Source: Pogostemon cablin (Eukaryota; Streptophyta; Magnoliopsida; Lamiales; Lamiaceae). From it: DNA of 64,000 nucleotides. The stretch is taken from NCBI GenBank assembly GCA_023678885.1, contig CM042985.1, forward strand, positions 31,630,465 through 31,694,464. The letters run 5' to 3'. Shown here one piece after another: positions 21,091 through 34,512 of the stretch (its first letter is position 1; each line of letters opens with the position of its first letter). The position numbers and the translations under genes were made by a program. The notes under the pieces are model-generated. The model saw nothing but the letters and a program-made list of their open reading frames with translations. It made no database searches and was not told where the DNA came from.

Positions 21091-23324
21091 TTTAAATTGA
21101 AAAGGCAACGTAATTTGTTAATATAATGATTACATAGTTTCTTAGGAGGTAATAGTTTAGTGAATATTGAAGATGAAGATTTAGGGTTTGACCATGTTAA
21201 CTAATATAGTTGATTAGGTAATGATTATTAAGGAGGTTGAAATGAGTGTTAAGTGAGTCCCCACCCACATAATCTACTCATTAATTCGGTGCTTGTCTTA
21301 CTAAATCACTCTTAATTCTGCCCTTAATCATTTCCATTAACTTCTTTTTCTCTTCACTTTCTTTGACTTCTAAACCCCCCCATTAATTATTATGTTTTAT
21401 ATCAACTTCTTGTCAAACTCATATCTAATATACTCTAATAATATGCAAATGCCCTTGTCTTCGTTTCTAATACTTTCATCTCCAAACTAACTACATTATA
21501 AACGTAGTGTAAGAATTTTTTTTTTTTTGTTATTATTTTTATTCACTGAGATAAGGAAGGTTTTTTAGGTAAAGAATAAAATCATATTGGTAAGTTTAGT
21601 AAAAGGTGTGGAAGCTAATCAATTTTAAACATATTCTATGATTTTAATATTTTTCTTCTTAAAAAAATAATAGTAATAATAATTATTAAAATAATAAAAA
21701 GCAAAATTGTTTGACGTGGAGTTTTGTGTGTGGGAATTTTGAATTAGAATGAATCACGCCTCACTTTTGACCCTCCCCAAAGTAACTTGGTTTCACCATT
21801 TTTGCTTAATTTCCTTTCTTTTTAGTTTGAATCATTCATTCACAACAACTTGTAGTCTAAAACACTTTAATTATTTTAATAACTTCATTTATGCATTTGG
21901 CTTATATAGCACTTTCAAAGTTTAACACTTAATTTCTCAAAATGCTCAAAATATAAAGGTTAATATGGTTTTTAGATAGATTTAAGTCAATTATACATAT
22001 TTAAAATGTAAAATTAGAAGAGGTCAACTATTTTGTGTTGTATTAGTGTATTTATGATTAATAAAGAAGAAGGAATTGTTGAGATTGTAAGGCCTACCAG
22101 ACCAACGCACTAGTGATAGGCAAATACCTAAATCTCTTCAAGACCAATCGAATTTGTTGTAAGACTAATTAGCTTGAATGTAAAGAGAGACTATGCTCCA
22201 ATTATTTTAATTTTCTCATATTTGCTCTTCTAATACATGCTCTAGATATTAAAATAGTAAGTTTTGCTTTTAGTAGTAACTCAAATTGTAGAAAAAAGGG
22301 TAAAAAGATCTTCTAAGTTGATGATGCAGGGTGTGTTTAAATTTTGCCTATAACATGAATTTAGTCACTTTAAATATCAAATATAGTGGTGAAATAGTGA
22401 CTCAATCTCTATAAATCAAAAGTACGAATAAAAATATTGATTGATCTTTTGATGTCAATGTGGTTTCCGAGTCGAACTTTAGAATTGTTTGTCTCATGTT
22501 TTTTATGATTATATGACGGCCAAGTAAATTCCATGTTTTTTTTTTTTTTTTTTTAAATAAGTTAAATTCCAAGGGCAAGATAATCAAATAAAAAAAGAGA
22601 GGTTAGAAAAGGGAGACAGAGAGAAGGGGTGAAGACATAAATTACTTGTAAAAGCCAGACAGCATCACCAACAACTCCTACATGGGTTGGGCCCTACTAT
22701 CTACTCACACTGTCACACCTCATTTTACTTTTTCTTTTTTTCTCCACATAATTTGCAAACATTTTCTTTAAATTTAAGTTTATTCTGTATTGATTTCATT
22801 TAAAAAAAAAATTATACCAATTTAAAATGTTTAATATGATTTCTAATTATTTTGGATTTATATACAAACTTTATTTATAATTTGTATATATGTATGTAAC
22901 CTTGTTTAAATTGGTTAATTATCAAAATATTTCCGATTTTTGAAATAGTCAGAAGCACCTTTAAAAACTACTACATTAATGCATCGATAAATTACAATTG
23001 AATAATCTTGAAGATAGTACGTCATTTAAGCATATTTTTTAATGTGATGATGGCCTTTTTTTAGAGCACAAAATAAATAATAACGGATAAAAATGAATTC
23101 TTTTACAAGTGCACAGAAAATTAAACGTATTGAAAATCTTTGTTCTAAACTTCTAAATATATCCTAGGGATGTAGATTTAGAGATGTTAAACGTGTCAAT
23201 TCTAATGGACATCGGGCCAAAAGGCCTTATTTTTAAATGTATTACTATAACTTGAATCTAACCTTATTCCCAATGGGTTTTGGGTTAAACAGGCCTGCTA
23301 TATACTTTGTACGATAAAAAAATA
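21091..23324. other. AT-rich intergenic DNA
   Basis: Homopolymer runs (T runs at about 21510 and 22535-22555) and no credible frame. No bounded element is recognised. Confidence 0.4.
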
Positions 23325-23606
23325 CTCTCTCCGTCCTACATTTATTTTCATACTTTTTGTTTTCGTCCGTCTCATACTTATCTTCACCACCTAAAAAAGA
23401 AAAATTCACATTAACCAACAATCTCAAAAGTTATCATAATTTCAAAAATACCATTCCCGCCTAACATACATAATATACTTTATAATTTATTTATTACTTA
23501 AAAATACTACAATACCCCTAAAAAGTCAATAAAATTGGTCAAAAAATAAATTTTCTTAAACTCCGTATCTACAGTATCGGTGCAGATAAGTATGGAATGG
23601 AGGGAG
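23325..23606. mobile_element. Stowaway-like MITE, copy 1
   Basis: A 282-bp element. The left end CTCTCTCCGTCCTACA and the right end read in reverse, CTCCCTCCATTCCATA, form the Tc1/mariner-type terminus. TA precedes it at 23323-23324. It is closely similar along its length to 58421-58702 and is the same size. Confidence 0.82.
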
Positions 23607-24886
23607 AATAAAAAATTTATGAGTATAAATGTGTTATAAATAATACATGAAATTCAAAATTAATACATGCAAAATACTATTAATAAATATTCCCTTCGTT
23701 CCATTTATGTTTCTCATGTTCGCACATCTCCTTTGTATTCCACGAATGAGAGATGCAATCTAAAAAGAGATGGAGAGAATATAATTTAATAGATTTTGTG
23801 ATAAATAAATAAATTTTAATATATTTACTTAAGTGTAATTTTATTTTTTTTTTAGAGAAAAATGGCGGTTAAAGTGAGAGAAAGTATGAGAAAGTAATAA
23901 AAATTAAAGGATGATGTGAGTTTATCCGACGATAGGATGAAGGAAGTATGAGAGGGGATGACTGATGTGTAGGTGACAGGTGTTAATGTAAATTAAAAAA
24001 AATAATAATAATACTTTCATCCTTATAAACTGACAGGATTAGCCCGCAGACTAATCGGTTCAGGACAAAGGGCTAGGTTTTGAAACAGGATGCAAAATTG
24101 AAGCTATAACCCTTTTTTTTAGGGTTAATAGGGCATGTGCTATTGACTTTGGGCTTTTTAATAACTATAGATATGATAGTTATGTGTAACTCATCTTTTT
24201 ATAACCAAGAATAAATTTAGAATATAATTAGATTGCATATTGACACCACTAGTGCACTTAGCGATCTCAATTTTAAAATTAAGTTTTAAATTAATTTTCA
24301 ATTGGTGGGAAGATGGAGATAAGATTACTTCTTTCAAATGCTTAATGTTAAGTTTCGTATCTATAACAAACATAATCAAACATAAGAGAAATATTTCCAT
24401 GCAATTGTATTTAAGTGTTAAATTATTTAAAATAAAGGAATTGTTCGGATTTTAAGAAGTAAAGGTGAATAAAAAGCTGAGTTTTATACATAATAACGTG
24501 TATATCTTTATATTGACGTTATGAAAAATCTGTCAATTTATTGTCACATGATAAAATAGAATTTAATTTGAAAATAAAAGTATATTGTCGGGATTAGCAC
24601 TTTCGGTAGTCGGCAAATTTGGCGTATTTATGAATGAGATATATGAATACATCATACATATGAATCTATACATAAACATGCATTCTACAACATGGTTTTC
24701 AAGAAAGCGTGTTTGATTGTTAACGCGTTTTCGTTTTCTTGTGAAAATGAAAAAAACTAAACTAATTGACAAATCTCGACACTAGTCTCAACTGTTTTTA
24801 CTTTTTACAAATGATTATTTTAAAATGTGGAATACTACTTACTTATAATGCTGAAAATAATTCCGAACAAATTCAAATAATTAGTA
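23607..24886. other. AT-rich intergenic DNA
   Basis: A fragment near 23695-23770 (TTCCCTTCGTTCCATTTATG) looks like another degraded Stowaway end; the matching end may be GATAGGATGAAGGAAGTA near 23931-23948. Nothing coding is seen. Confidence 0.35.
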
Positions 24887-25158
24887 CTCCCCGGTCTAAA
24901 ATTCATCTTCACGTTTATTATAAATATGAAATTTAAGAAAAATCACTTTTTGACTTATATTTGGTATAATATGGTATTTTTGAGTTATAAATAAATGATA
25001 AAGTATGTTATGTATGTTAAAAAGGTGATGATAAATTTGCAATTAAAATATATTGGCCAGAGAGATATTAATTACTTGCTTTTTTCTTTTATGGAAGTGT
25101 AATGTTGAATTTGACGGATTAAAACGGAAAATATGAATTGAAGTTAGGACGGAAGGAG
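24887..25158. mobile_element. Stowaway-like MITE
   Basis: A 272-bp element with left end CTCCCCGGTCTAAAATTC. The right end read in reverse is CTCCTTCCGTCCTAACTTC. TA flanks lie at 24885-24886 and 25159-25160. Confidence 0.78.
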
Positions 25159-25862
25159 TATTTTTTTTTATTGGTAAAGGTTTATTGTAAAACTAGATTT
25201 GTGGAAGGATATTGTGAAATCGTATTAGCTTTATGGATGAGAAATAAAGATATCAAATCGGACTTTTGGATTTAAGAATTTGAATTCTGAACCGAAGCCT
25301 AAACAAGACTGTTTCATGTTGAGACAGTTTGAATCGAGTTGAATTGGAGACCATTTTCCGTTATTTTAATAAATTATCATTTTTTTATTATTGATTTATT
25401 ATTATTTTATTAAAAATATTATTATTTTTTATATCACAAATTATTCATGAAATAATTTACTATATATTATCACTTTTTATCAATTGAGTACTCCATAATT
25501 TTTCGTTAAAAAGTTATTCCATTTCATTCATTTCACACAAGTATTTGTCTTTTAAAAAAATAATAGATTATATTATGAATTATAGTATTGAGTGAGTTTA
25601 TTATGAAATATTCCCTCATGAATTATAAATATATATGGATGGTAAATCTTTTATTTAATTATATTTTCATTTTAAATTGAACTTTGAATATTGTAAAATA
25701 GTTTTGATGATGAAATTATATGTTTTTTTTTCTATGGTGGTAATTATTATTTACTAAAAATAATAACTAGCTAATGTATAAGTTTAGTGCTTCAAAATTA
25801 ATTAGATTTCACATATAACTGTTCCATATCATACTCTCATTCTTTTATGTTTTGTTTCTAAA
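25159..25862. other. AT-rich intergenic DNA
   Basis: No gene or bounded element is seen between the Stowaway-like MITE and the 9-bp duplication at 25863. Confidence 0.4.
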
Positions 25863-26119
25863 TGAATTTGAGGGATAAAAATCGATTTAGTCCCGCAACT
25901 TCGCCCATAGTCTCTTTTAGTTCTAGAAAAGTTAAAGTTGCCAAAATAGTTCCGTAACTCTATAAATTTGCGCCGAAATGGTCCTTTTTGCAGGAAAAAG
26001 GCTGAATTTGCTATATCCAAGTCAATTTTTAACAACACCCTTTTAACAACGCGCCTTTCACAATACAACCTCTATACTACAATTTTCTTTCAAATTCCAT
26101 TATATTTTCATACTTCAAA

Positions 26120-26131
26120 TGGTATCAGAGC
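26120..26131 (+). promoter_or_regulatory. tRNA-Met primer-binding site of the pararetrovirus
   Basis: TGGTATCAGAGC is complementary to the 3' end of plant initiator tRNA-Met and is the conserved minus-strand priming site of Caulimoviridae. It lies 90 bp before the first viral ATG. Confidence 0.8.
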
Positions 26132-26209
26132 CCTAGGTTTATTTATTTATGAATGAAAAAATTTATTATAAACTTATATCACTTAACGAGAGGAGAGTTT
26201 TAAAGAGAT

Positions 26210-28447
26210 ATGGATTCGAACGAAAGTTCGACATCTGAGAGTGACATGACTATTAGACCTGTACAAAGTTGGAGCAACAAGGACTTCTGGCCCGTTGGAT
26301 ATGGCGAGACAAGCAGCTCTATACAATAATACTATAATGTGTTGTATAGACAATATACCGAGAAAGAATATGAGGACGCCAATCGATTTTGAGACAATCT
26401 CGATCGAAGGTGGAAACTGGCGGATGCCCGGGCTAACCACACCAAAGAAGAACAACTGGAGAATATCCGACAGGATCAAATAAGATACTCTAAGGAGGTT
26501 TCAAGGAATATAGTAGAAGTCCAAAGTTTCACCGAGATCCATGGACGTATCCCCAAACAAGAACAATGGAGACGGCCAAACCAGGGTCCAAGAGAGATCT
26601 ACAAGCCTTACCGCTTTTCACATTGGACGGAATGACAGAGTAGAAGGAGATCGAGACAGATAACTCTAAGATAAATCAAGATCTTAGAGAATTATAGAAG
26701 TCGGTGATATTCTTTGGAGAATATTGCCAAAATATGTCCAGAACAATATTTGAGATCAGCCTCAAGATAGATAAGGTGGAAACGTTGCAGAACAGATAAC
26801 TCGACCTCATCCAGAAGCTGATAAATCAAGTAGAATACCTGGAAACCAAAGTAACCGAAAGAAAACCAAGAGGAAGGTTGCCACCAACCTTCGGAGTAGA
26901 ACCCCTTTTACACCAAAAGGGAAGGACGACAGAGGTCACAAGACCAAAGTCAGAAAGTGAGAAGATATCCCCATCCTTCAAGGGAAATCTACATCCTTGG
27001 ATAGAAAGAGCAAATCTTGAAGATCTACAAGATCTATACGAGTCCTTCCAAGGACTATCAATTGTGGATCTAAAAATGAATGTTGGAGAAACATCAAGCT
27101 CACAGCAACAATCACAGGCGCCGCTGACACAACATGATCTGAGCCAAAATGAAGGAACCTTTAAACTACATGGAGTCTAGGAATAAGACAAGATGAGACA
27201 ACCCAACAACAAGGGAACTTCAGGATGAAGGCGATGGGATTATCAACAGGAGCAAGTCGAGTTCGAGAATCTAGTCTACACAACACCCTATATGGTCGGT
27301 CTCACCTTGAACCAATAAATCCATACGGGTTGATCTTAAACCTCGACACTCTAGACTTCAAAAATAGAGAGGCCTTGATCGATAAATGGACAAATGCCAT
27401 GAAGTTTGCAGGAGGCGCATTAGAGCTGAATAAAGAAGGGTTCATAAGATTCCTAACTATGAGCCTGGAAGGATCAGTAAAGTGCGCATCAAAGGAGCTC
27501 TCAGACAAAGTCAAGAAGGAAGCCATGAAAAGCGAAGATCTGGGCAATATTGTTGATCGAATGGCCATGATCTTCAAGATCCATTTCATCGGAGTAGGTT
27601 ACTTCGAAAGAATGGAAGAAGAAAAGAAGAAGAAGTATAGGAATGCCCTATACAGCTTGGAACTACTTGACATCTATCACGTAGATGAATCCATCAAACT
27701 CTTCACAGAGTATAGATGGAAATTTAAGGTCAAAAAGGAAGAAGTATTCCACCTGTTCTTTGCTAAGATCCCAAGCCCATAAAAGAATATGAACCATGTG
27801 AGCTAGATTCAATAGCAAGGAGAATGTCCTTCCTTAAAGCCAAGATTGCGGAGTGGTGTCATCAAGTATCGGTACATAAGAACTACAAGAGATTAAGGGG
27901 AATCAACAAGACAGTCCCCTTATGCTGTGAAAGCAAAGATCTTCCAACTATCCTTGGAAGAAACCCAAGAAAGCAGAAAAGGATGAAGAAACATCATCCT
28001 TACACCCAAAGGAGCGGATGATGGAGGTCCAGAAGACTAAGATCCTTTTGGTCCAAACAGAAGGCCCGATGTTATAAATCAGGGCAGAGATTTGGACCGT
28101 CAAGGTGGAGTTCAAGAAGTCAAGCATCATCCTCAGGGTCAAACCAGAGAAGTACAAGAAGAACTCCCACACGAAAGATGTTCCAAAAAGCGGCCACACG
28201 AGTCAATGAAAGATTTAAGGATTGCAACTGCTACACGTGTGGAGTAAGAAGACATATCTCACCGGATTGCCCAGAAAACCAAAAGCGGGGAGTACAACAG
28301 TTCGAGACAACTCCAGAAATAGAGGAAGCTATTTACTTCCAAAATCTAATACATATATATTAGTTCGAAGATATACCCTCAGACGAGAGCATCTATGAAG
28401 AAGAGTTCTTCAGCCAGGACGATTCCTCTGAAGATGAGTCGGAGTGA
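26210..28447 (+). pseudogene. Viral capsid-like gene with CCHC zinc finger, broken
   Basis: The ATG at 26210 opens a short frame; stops and shifts follow up to about 26878. The longest surviving stretch, 27225-27782, resembles a capsid core (NPYGLILNLDTLDF, then helical, Lys/Glu-rich). Another frame at 28178-28363 carries CYTCGVRRHISPDC, a CX2CX4HX4C knuckle. An in-frame TAG at 28361-28363 is followed by an acidic Ser/Glu/Asp tail ending at the TGA 28445-28447. Core, then knuckle, then acidic tail is the order of caulimovirid coat proteins, which package the viral DNA. At least two frame changes and several stops rule out a working product. Confidence 0.72.
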
Positions 28448-29288
28448 AGAAGAAAACATCAGACAAGAGATACAAGAAGACATGTCTGGATTCTTTTCCC
28501 AGACATCCATTTCTCATAAAACCCTTATGAGAATCATGAAGGAAGATCCAAGGCTCAACCTATATGATGGATTCACCGTAGGAAGGTTGGACAAATTCTT
28601 TAGCTTCAAGAAGAGAAATCATAACATCATATATAAGGTGACCGAAGGGAAAATTGCCATCCCAATGGAGCTCACGAGAAATGTGATAGAAATGCAACTA
28701 GTTCCTGTCGATGAAATCAAAAGGGAACTCAGTAAACTCAAGGAAGAAATGGCTAAGTCTATGTCTTGGATCAATATAGGAGCGATTCGGATCCTCATCA
28801 AAGCTACTTTCAAAGAAGGTATCGATACACCAATCGATATTGCCATCTTTGATAAGAGGATCGAGAATACCAGAGAAGCATGCCTGGGAGGAATCTCAGG
28901 AAACCTGTACGCAGGCAAAGTGGCATCCTACATCTACCCAAGAATTTCCTATAATCTGGCAGATAAAGATTTCAGTAGGGCACTTACCCTTCATCAAGAT
29001 TTCAAAAACAAAGATTTGATGAAAGAAGTGAATAGGCCTTACTCTATCACCTACAGTATCTCATATGCTCTATCCAACACTTATCATTCGGACCTATTCC
29101 AAATGAAAGATTATATCGAGATACCAGAAGTGTTCGAAAGGGTTGCATGCGCAGAAGGCAACCAGGCCAGAAATAATGGAGTTACAATCGATCCACGACA
29201 TGGATTTATGAATCAAAGACAAGCCAGTCTAGAGTAGATAAGACAGCCTCAGATTCGAGCAAAGGAGGATTTCTTCCCAAAAAGATAG
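28434..29288 (+). pseudogene. Viral movement protein (30K superfamily), near-intact
   Basis: The ATG at 28434 lies 14 nt before the end of the capsid frame; an in-frame ATG at 28395 is also possible. About 267 codons are open to a TAG at 29235-29237. The same frame is then open to TAG 29286-29288, one base before the next viral ATG, so the first TAG may be a later nonsense change. Recognisable segments are INIGAIRILIKATFKEGIDT (central strand region of caulimovirid movement proteins) and ITYSISYALSNTYHSDLF. Such proteins widen plasmodesmata for cell-to-cell spread. This is the best preserved viral gene here. Confidence 0.78.
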
Positions 29289-29748
29289 AATGATCAGCGA
29301 GAAATGGGAAAATAAACCAATCGTGGAGGTAATCCAAGAACCGGAAAAGTTCACAACCAAAGGTGAACTAAAATGCCCAGAAGGATGGAGAGGAGTCGAA
29401 GTAATATTCGATATCACTAAAAAGGAAAACTCTATTCCTTGTGATATCTTATATTATCTTCAACTGCCAACAACTGGGAGATATCAAGGACAGCTCAAAC
29501 TCGAAGAACTTGAGCTGATAGTCGAAGAAGTAGCAGGGAGATTCCCAGAACAACTAGTGCTGGGTTTGGAATTTCTCGAGGATCAGGTTTGATTACAAGA
29601 TAGAATGGAATTCACGGTCAAAGGGAAAAGATACAAGGTTTACTAGTAGAGGCTCGAGCTTACAAGCTCTAATCTACCCATGACCACAAGTCCTTTCTCG
29701 ATATATATCACCGATGGGATGATATATAAGGAGCATCGTGCAGAGTAT

Positions 29749-31347
29749 TGATTAGAGCTATTTTCACCTATATTTTAGTATCTTTTTATATGTGTTTTCG
29801 TATTATTTTATCCGTATTTTATATGTTATTTGGTTGTGTTTTGTGTTTTTACTGAAATGTGTGTGAATGACCCTGCAACAAGAACATGGGCCGTGTACAG
29901 CGCACGACCCTGTAACAAGTGGCCGTGCGCTGACACTCGAAACACCAACTCGGCCACGTCTGTGGCCGAGTGCAGAACACGACCCGTGTCCAGTACAAAC
30001 ACACGGCCCGTGCACCGCGCACAGGCCTGTCCAGCAAGCCGTGCGACAACGTCAGAAAATACAACACGGCCACCCCTGTGGCCGTGTGCTGCGCACGAGT
30101 CGTACGCTGTGTTAGAACACGAGGCGTGCGGCGGAGCTCGAGCCGTGTTGGTGCAAAAACGCAGGAAATTGCTGGAATCTTCTAGAAGGCCCACATGGGG
30201 TATAAATAGACCCCATTTCAACACTTTGAAGATCAGATCCGAAATCCCATCATCTACACACACATCACACACCATTTCTTCCATTTTTCACCATCATCTT
30301 CATCCATCTTCATCCACCCATCATATCTTCCATTTTTGGTGCTAAAGACTTCAAAATCAAGAGCTAGAGGTGGAGATCAAGAAGAATAGAAGATTCTCTT
30401 CAAGAAATTGATAGGGAAGAATCCATTCATTTTGTATTTCTTTAGATCTTAGACTATGGGTAATTGTAATGAATCATTTATTTATTTTGTTACTTTTATC
30501 ATGATAGACTAATCCCTCCATTGGGATTAGGAATATGAAGAGCATATTAGATTTATATTATCATGTGGATTAAATTGGTTTTTGATTTAATTGATGTTGA
30601 TTTCTATTCATGGAGTTTAATTGTCTTGATGTTGTGATGGCATGGTTTGTTATTCATGAATGATTATTAGTTTAATGGATTGTTGATCAGTGGATTATTT
30701 GTGGTAATTAAGTGCTATCATGATGTTCATGTATGTATTGCTTGGAGTGAGACGGAAACGACCCTCTATAGTATTAGGAAGGCATGAATAGACATTGAGT
30801 TTGGGTTTGACCGAAAGGATATTTGAATTCAATGAGGGGAACCAATCCATTCGTTGGCCTTAGTACACAAAAAGGGAGAGTTTAATCTAACTAGTACCTA
30901 GATGGAAGGGGTTAATGTTGGGCTTTGATCTTAAGTGCTTTTGGGAGTCTAAAATGGATCAACAACCTTTGTAACCCGAAAGGGAGCTTAGGATACAATC
31001 GTGATCACCCTTAGTCTACATCAATTGAGTTGAATTCCTTTTGCCTGATAATATGAATCGAGTGTGCTTGGATGTTTCTAATCCCATGTTTTTCCATATT
31101 TGAACTTTAGCATCCATTTTCTTTACTTGTCATTCTACTTATTTGATATTGTTATTTACTTGCTACTTGTTTTAGTTGTTAATCATATCAAAACCCCCCG
31201 ATCATCTTTACAAAAACGACATGAACATGAGCTCACGTATTTTGCTAGTCCGAACATAACTTCTTTGTGGATTGATAATTTTTCTTGGGATATACTACTT
31301 CAACGATCGAGTATTCTTTCTCGTGAGTGCTACAAAATAGGCAAACA
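29749..31347 (+). repeat. 5' LTR of the Athila-like element
   Basis: 1599 bp. It lacks about 123 bp near 29876 that are present in the 3' LTR; apart from that only scattered substitutions are visible. A GC-rich patch at 29869-30160 with repeated GGCCGTG / CACGGCC motifs sits in AT-rich surroundings. The TATAAATA at 30200-30207 is a likely TATA box. Confidence 0.92.
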
Positions 31348-31353
31348 AGAAAA

Positions 31354-31370
31354 TGGCGCCGTTACCAAAG
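31354..31370 (+). promoter_or_regulatory. Primer-binding site of the Athila-like element
   Basis: TGGCGCCGTTACCAAAG follows the 5' LTR after 6 bases. It resembles the TGGCGCCGTT.. primer sites of Athila-type elements. The cognate tRNA is not assigned here. Confidence 0.65.
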
Positions 31371-31497
31371 GGGAGTTTGACGGACTAGTCGAGTAATGTG
31401 TTATTGTTTTAGTTGTTCTTGATAAGGATTTTTTTTATTTTATTTTATTTATTATTTTTGTTTGTGGTCTCACTCTTTGACTTTTCATAGGTGTTTT

Positions 31498-34400
31498 ATG
31501 ATCACAAGATCAAAGGGAAATCAATTGATCATTCCTTTGAATTTGGAGATTGAAAGGACCGCACGACAAAGGAAGCGAGAGAGGCGTAAAGCTAAAAAAG
31601 AAACAAAAATGGAGAATCAACATGGAGAGAATGCTAATTTTAACCCACCCCAAGATCCTTTACAAGATCAAAGGGGGGTACAAGAAGGAGTGCAAGAGAA
31701 TCAAGCGGAGATAATGAAGAATGTCTTTGCTCAAAATCAAGAGTATATGCAATTGCTTGCCAATCAAGAAGCTCAAAGGATATTTCAACAACAAGAGTTG
31801 CCAAGGCCTAGAGCAATTCGGGATTACTTCCAACCGAGGGCCGTGCATAATATGGTTCCTCCGGTTCAAGCCAATGATTATGAAATTAAGACCGGATTGA
31901 TCAACATGGTTAAAGCAAATCAGTTTGGGGGAGGTCCTCTTGAAGACCCGAACACTCATCTATCTACTTTCTTGGAGGTTGCAAATACCGTCAAGATGAA
32001 GGGAGTGTCGGAGGATGCTATTCGAATGAGGTTGTTCTCTTTTTCTTTAAGAGACAAGGCTAAAGCATGGTACAATACAATTCCTTTGGGAAGTTGTAAT
32101 ACATGGGAAGATCTTGAGCAAAGGTTCCTAAACAAGTACTTCCCTCCTTCAAAGACGCTCCAATTGAAAAGCCTTATCACTCAATTTAGGCAACTTTCGG
32201 ATGAAAATTTTTATGAAGCATGGGAACGCTACAAAGAGATGCTCCGAAAGTGTCCTCAACACGATTTTCATGAGAATCAACAAGTGGCTTTCTTTTACCA
32301 AGGGTTGAATCAATAAAATCGGATGCATGTAGATGCCTCATCCGGAGGGTCTATATTTGGAGTGGATGCTATGAAAGCCATGGATATTTTTGAAGACATT
32401 GCGATGAATGCTTATCAATGGCCTTCCGAGCGAGTAATGAGAGGTTATGCCTTTGGAAAAGTAGCTCAAGTGGAGAGTGTGAACAAAGTGAAGAGTGATA
32501 TGTTCCAAAGTGAGGGAATGAAAGAATTCAATGAGAGCATTCAAGCTTTAACAAAGCAATTGAATTTGATCACTCAAGGAGTAACTCAAGGGGGAAGCAC
32601 AAGTTCTATTGTGAATGATGAGAGCCATGTTATGCAAAGTATAGAGGATGTTGCCTACTTAGATAGGAGAAATTACCAAGGAAATTTTCAACGTCAAGGG
32701 AATTTCCAAGGTAATTATCCTTCTAATCAAGGTAATTTTCAAGGAGGATATCAAGGACAAGCTCGGGGAAGCAATTTCAATCAATCAAGTGAAAATTATC
32801 AAGCTCCGAGGAAGCATGAAAATATTTCTTACTCTAATCCTCAAGCCGCCATGTCATATCCTCCGGGATTCGATCCGAGTGCTAAACCACCAAATGGAGA
32901 GGGGAAAGCATCGATGGAAGAGACATTGCTAACATTCATGAAAAACATGGAGGCTAGAATGAAGGAAAATGAGAAGAAATCCGACAATAGGATGAGAGCC
33001 TTTGAGTATCAAATGGGTCAAATTGCTTCTTCCGTGGGATCTCAACACCAACAAGGAAAGTTTCCATCTACCACGGTAACTAATCCTAAAGAAGATTGCA
33101 AAGCTATCACTCTTAGAAGTGGAAAAGAGTATGAGGTACCTCCTATGCCTAAAGAAGATAGTATTGTCATTGAAAGGGAAGTGGAAAGCAAGGTTGAAGA
33201 AGGGTTGGTGCAAGAAGAGATTGAAATGGAGGAAGTAAGCAAGAAAAAAGAAATTGTTGAGCAAAAGAAAGATGAAGAAAAGATAGAGAGAATTCCAAAG
33301 TGGAAGAAGGCAAAGGAGTTAAGGGAAAAGAAAGTTGAAGTTGAAAGAGATAGTTGGGGAATACCCAAGACTCAAGTACCGGTTCCTTTTCCTCAAAGGT
33401 TCTTGAAGAAGGGTTTGGATGAGAGGTTCAAAAAGTTTCTTGAAATCTTCAAGAAGATTCAAATCAATATCCCTTTCGCCGATGCTTTGGATCAAATGCC
33501 TCATTATGCTCGTTTCTTGAAGGACATCATGAGAAAGAAAAGAAGTCTTGTGGACAATGAAACGGTTAATCTAACCAAAGAGTGTAGTGTCATTCTACAA
33601 CGGAAACTTCCTCAAAAATTGAAGGATCCGGGTAGTTTCATTATACCATGTGAAATTGGAAAGAACAAGAAGAACAAGGCTCTTTGTGACCTCGGTGCAA
33701 GCATTAATCTAATGCCTCTCTCCATATTCAAGAAGCTTGGATTAGGTGAAGTAAAACCAACTTCCATCACACTTCAATTGGCGGATCGATCTATGACACA
33801 TCCAAAAGGAGTAGTTGAAGATGTGTTGGTAAAAGTTGATAAGTTCGTCTTTCCGGTGGATTTTATTGTTCTAGATATGGAGGAGGATGAAAATGTGCCA
33901 TTGATTTTTGGGAGACCGTTTCTTGCTACCGGGAGAGCTCTTATTGATGTCTACAAAGGAGAATTGAAGTTGAGGGTAAATGATGAGGAAGTGGTATTCT
34001 CTCTACACAAGGCCATGCAATATCCAATGAATGATGAAGAATGTAAAAGTGTGGATGTTGTAAAGGGAAGTGTCGAGGAGAGTTGGCCTTCCATTGTAAC
34101 CAAGGATCCACTTGAACTTTGCTTGAGCAATTCTCTATCTCTTTCTAATATTTCAACTACTTCTCTTGATTTAAATAAAGAATTGATTAATTGTTTGCTT
34201 GATCTAGGTGATTGTAGTGAAGCTCAAGAGGTTGCAGCCGCCATCTCAAGGGGAAATGAAAAGTTTTTACCACTTAGAGATCCACTCGAGCAAGAAGAGA
34301 AAAAGGAAAAGAAGGTGGAGTTGAAGCCTCTACCCGATCATCTTACTTATGCATACCTTGGTGAAAGTGAAACATATCCGGTAATTGTATCATTATCTCT

Positions 34401-34512
34401 AACTTCTAGTCAACTTGATAAATTGCTTAATGTCCTTAAAGAGCATAAGTCGGCTATTGGTTGGTGTATTAATGATTTGAAGGGAGTCCAACAATTTGCA
34501 TGCATAAGATAA
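31498..34512 (+). pseudogene. Athila-like gag and protease region, interrupted
   Basis: The ATG at 31498 opens gag. An in-frame TAA at 32314-32316 stands right after FYQGLNQ, and the same frame reopens to 34512. The N-terminal part has the retrotransposon gag fold (AKAWYNTIPLGSCNTWEDLEQRF); a Gln/Asn/Gly-rich stretch (32660-32830) follows. A Lys/Glu-rich linker comes next, and then the protease with CDLGASINLMPLSIFKKLGL at about 33687-33746. The frame is lost at about 34497, where the pol frame takes over in another phase. The TAA may be a mutation; no suppression signal was tested. Confidence 0.85.

Noticed and set aside
26120..29743. Reading the capsid-movement block as an LTR retrotransposon
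   Set aside because: No LTRs fit it, integrase is missing, and a movement-protein domain is present.
29803..30345. Several overlapping frames on both strands in the GC-rich part of the 5' LTR
   Set aside because: They are Arg/His/Thr-rich, occur on both strands, recur in the 3' LTR and have no domain. They come from GGCCGTG-type words.
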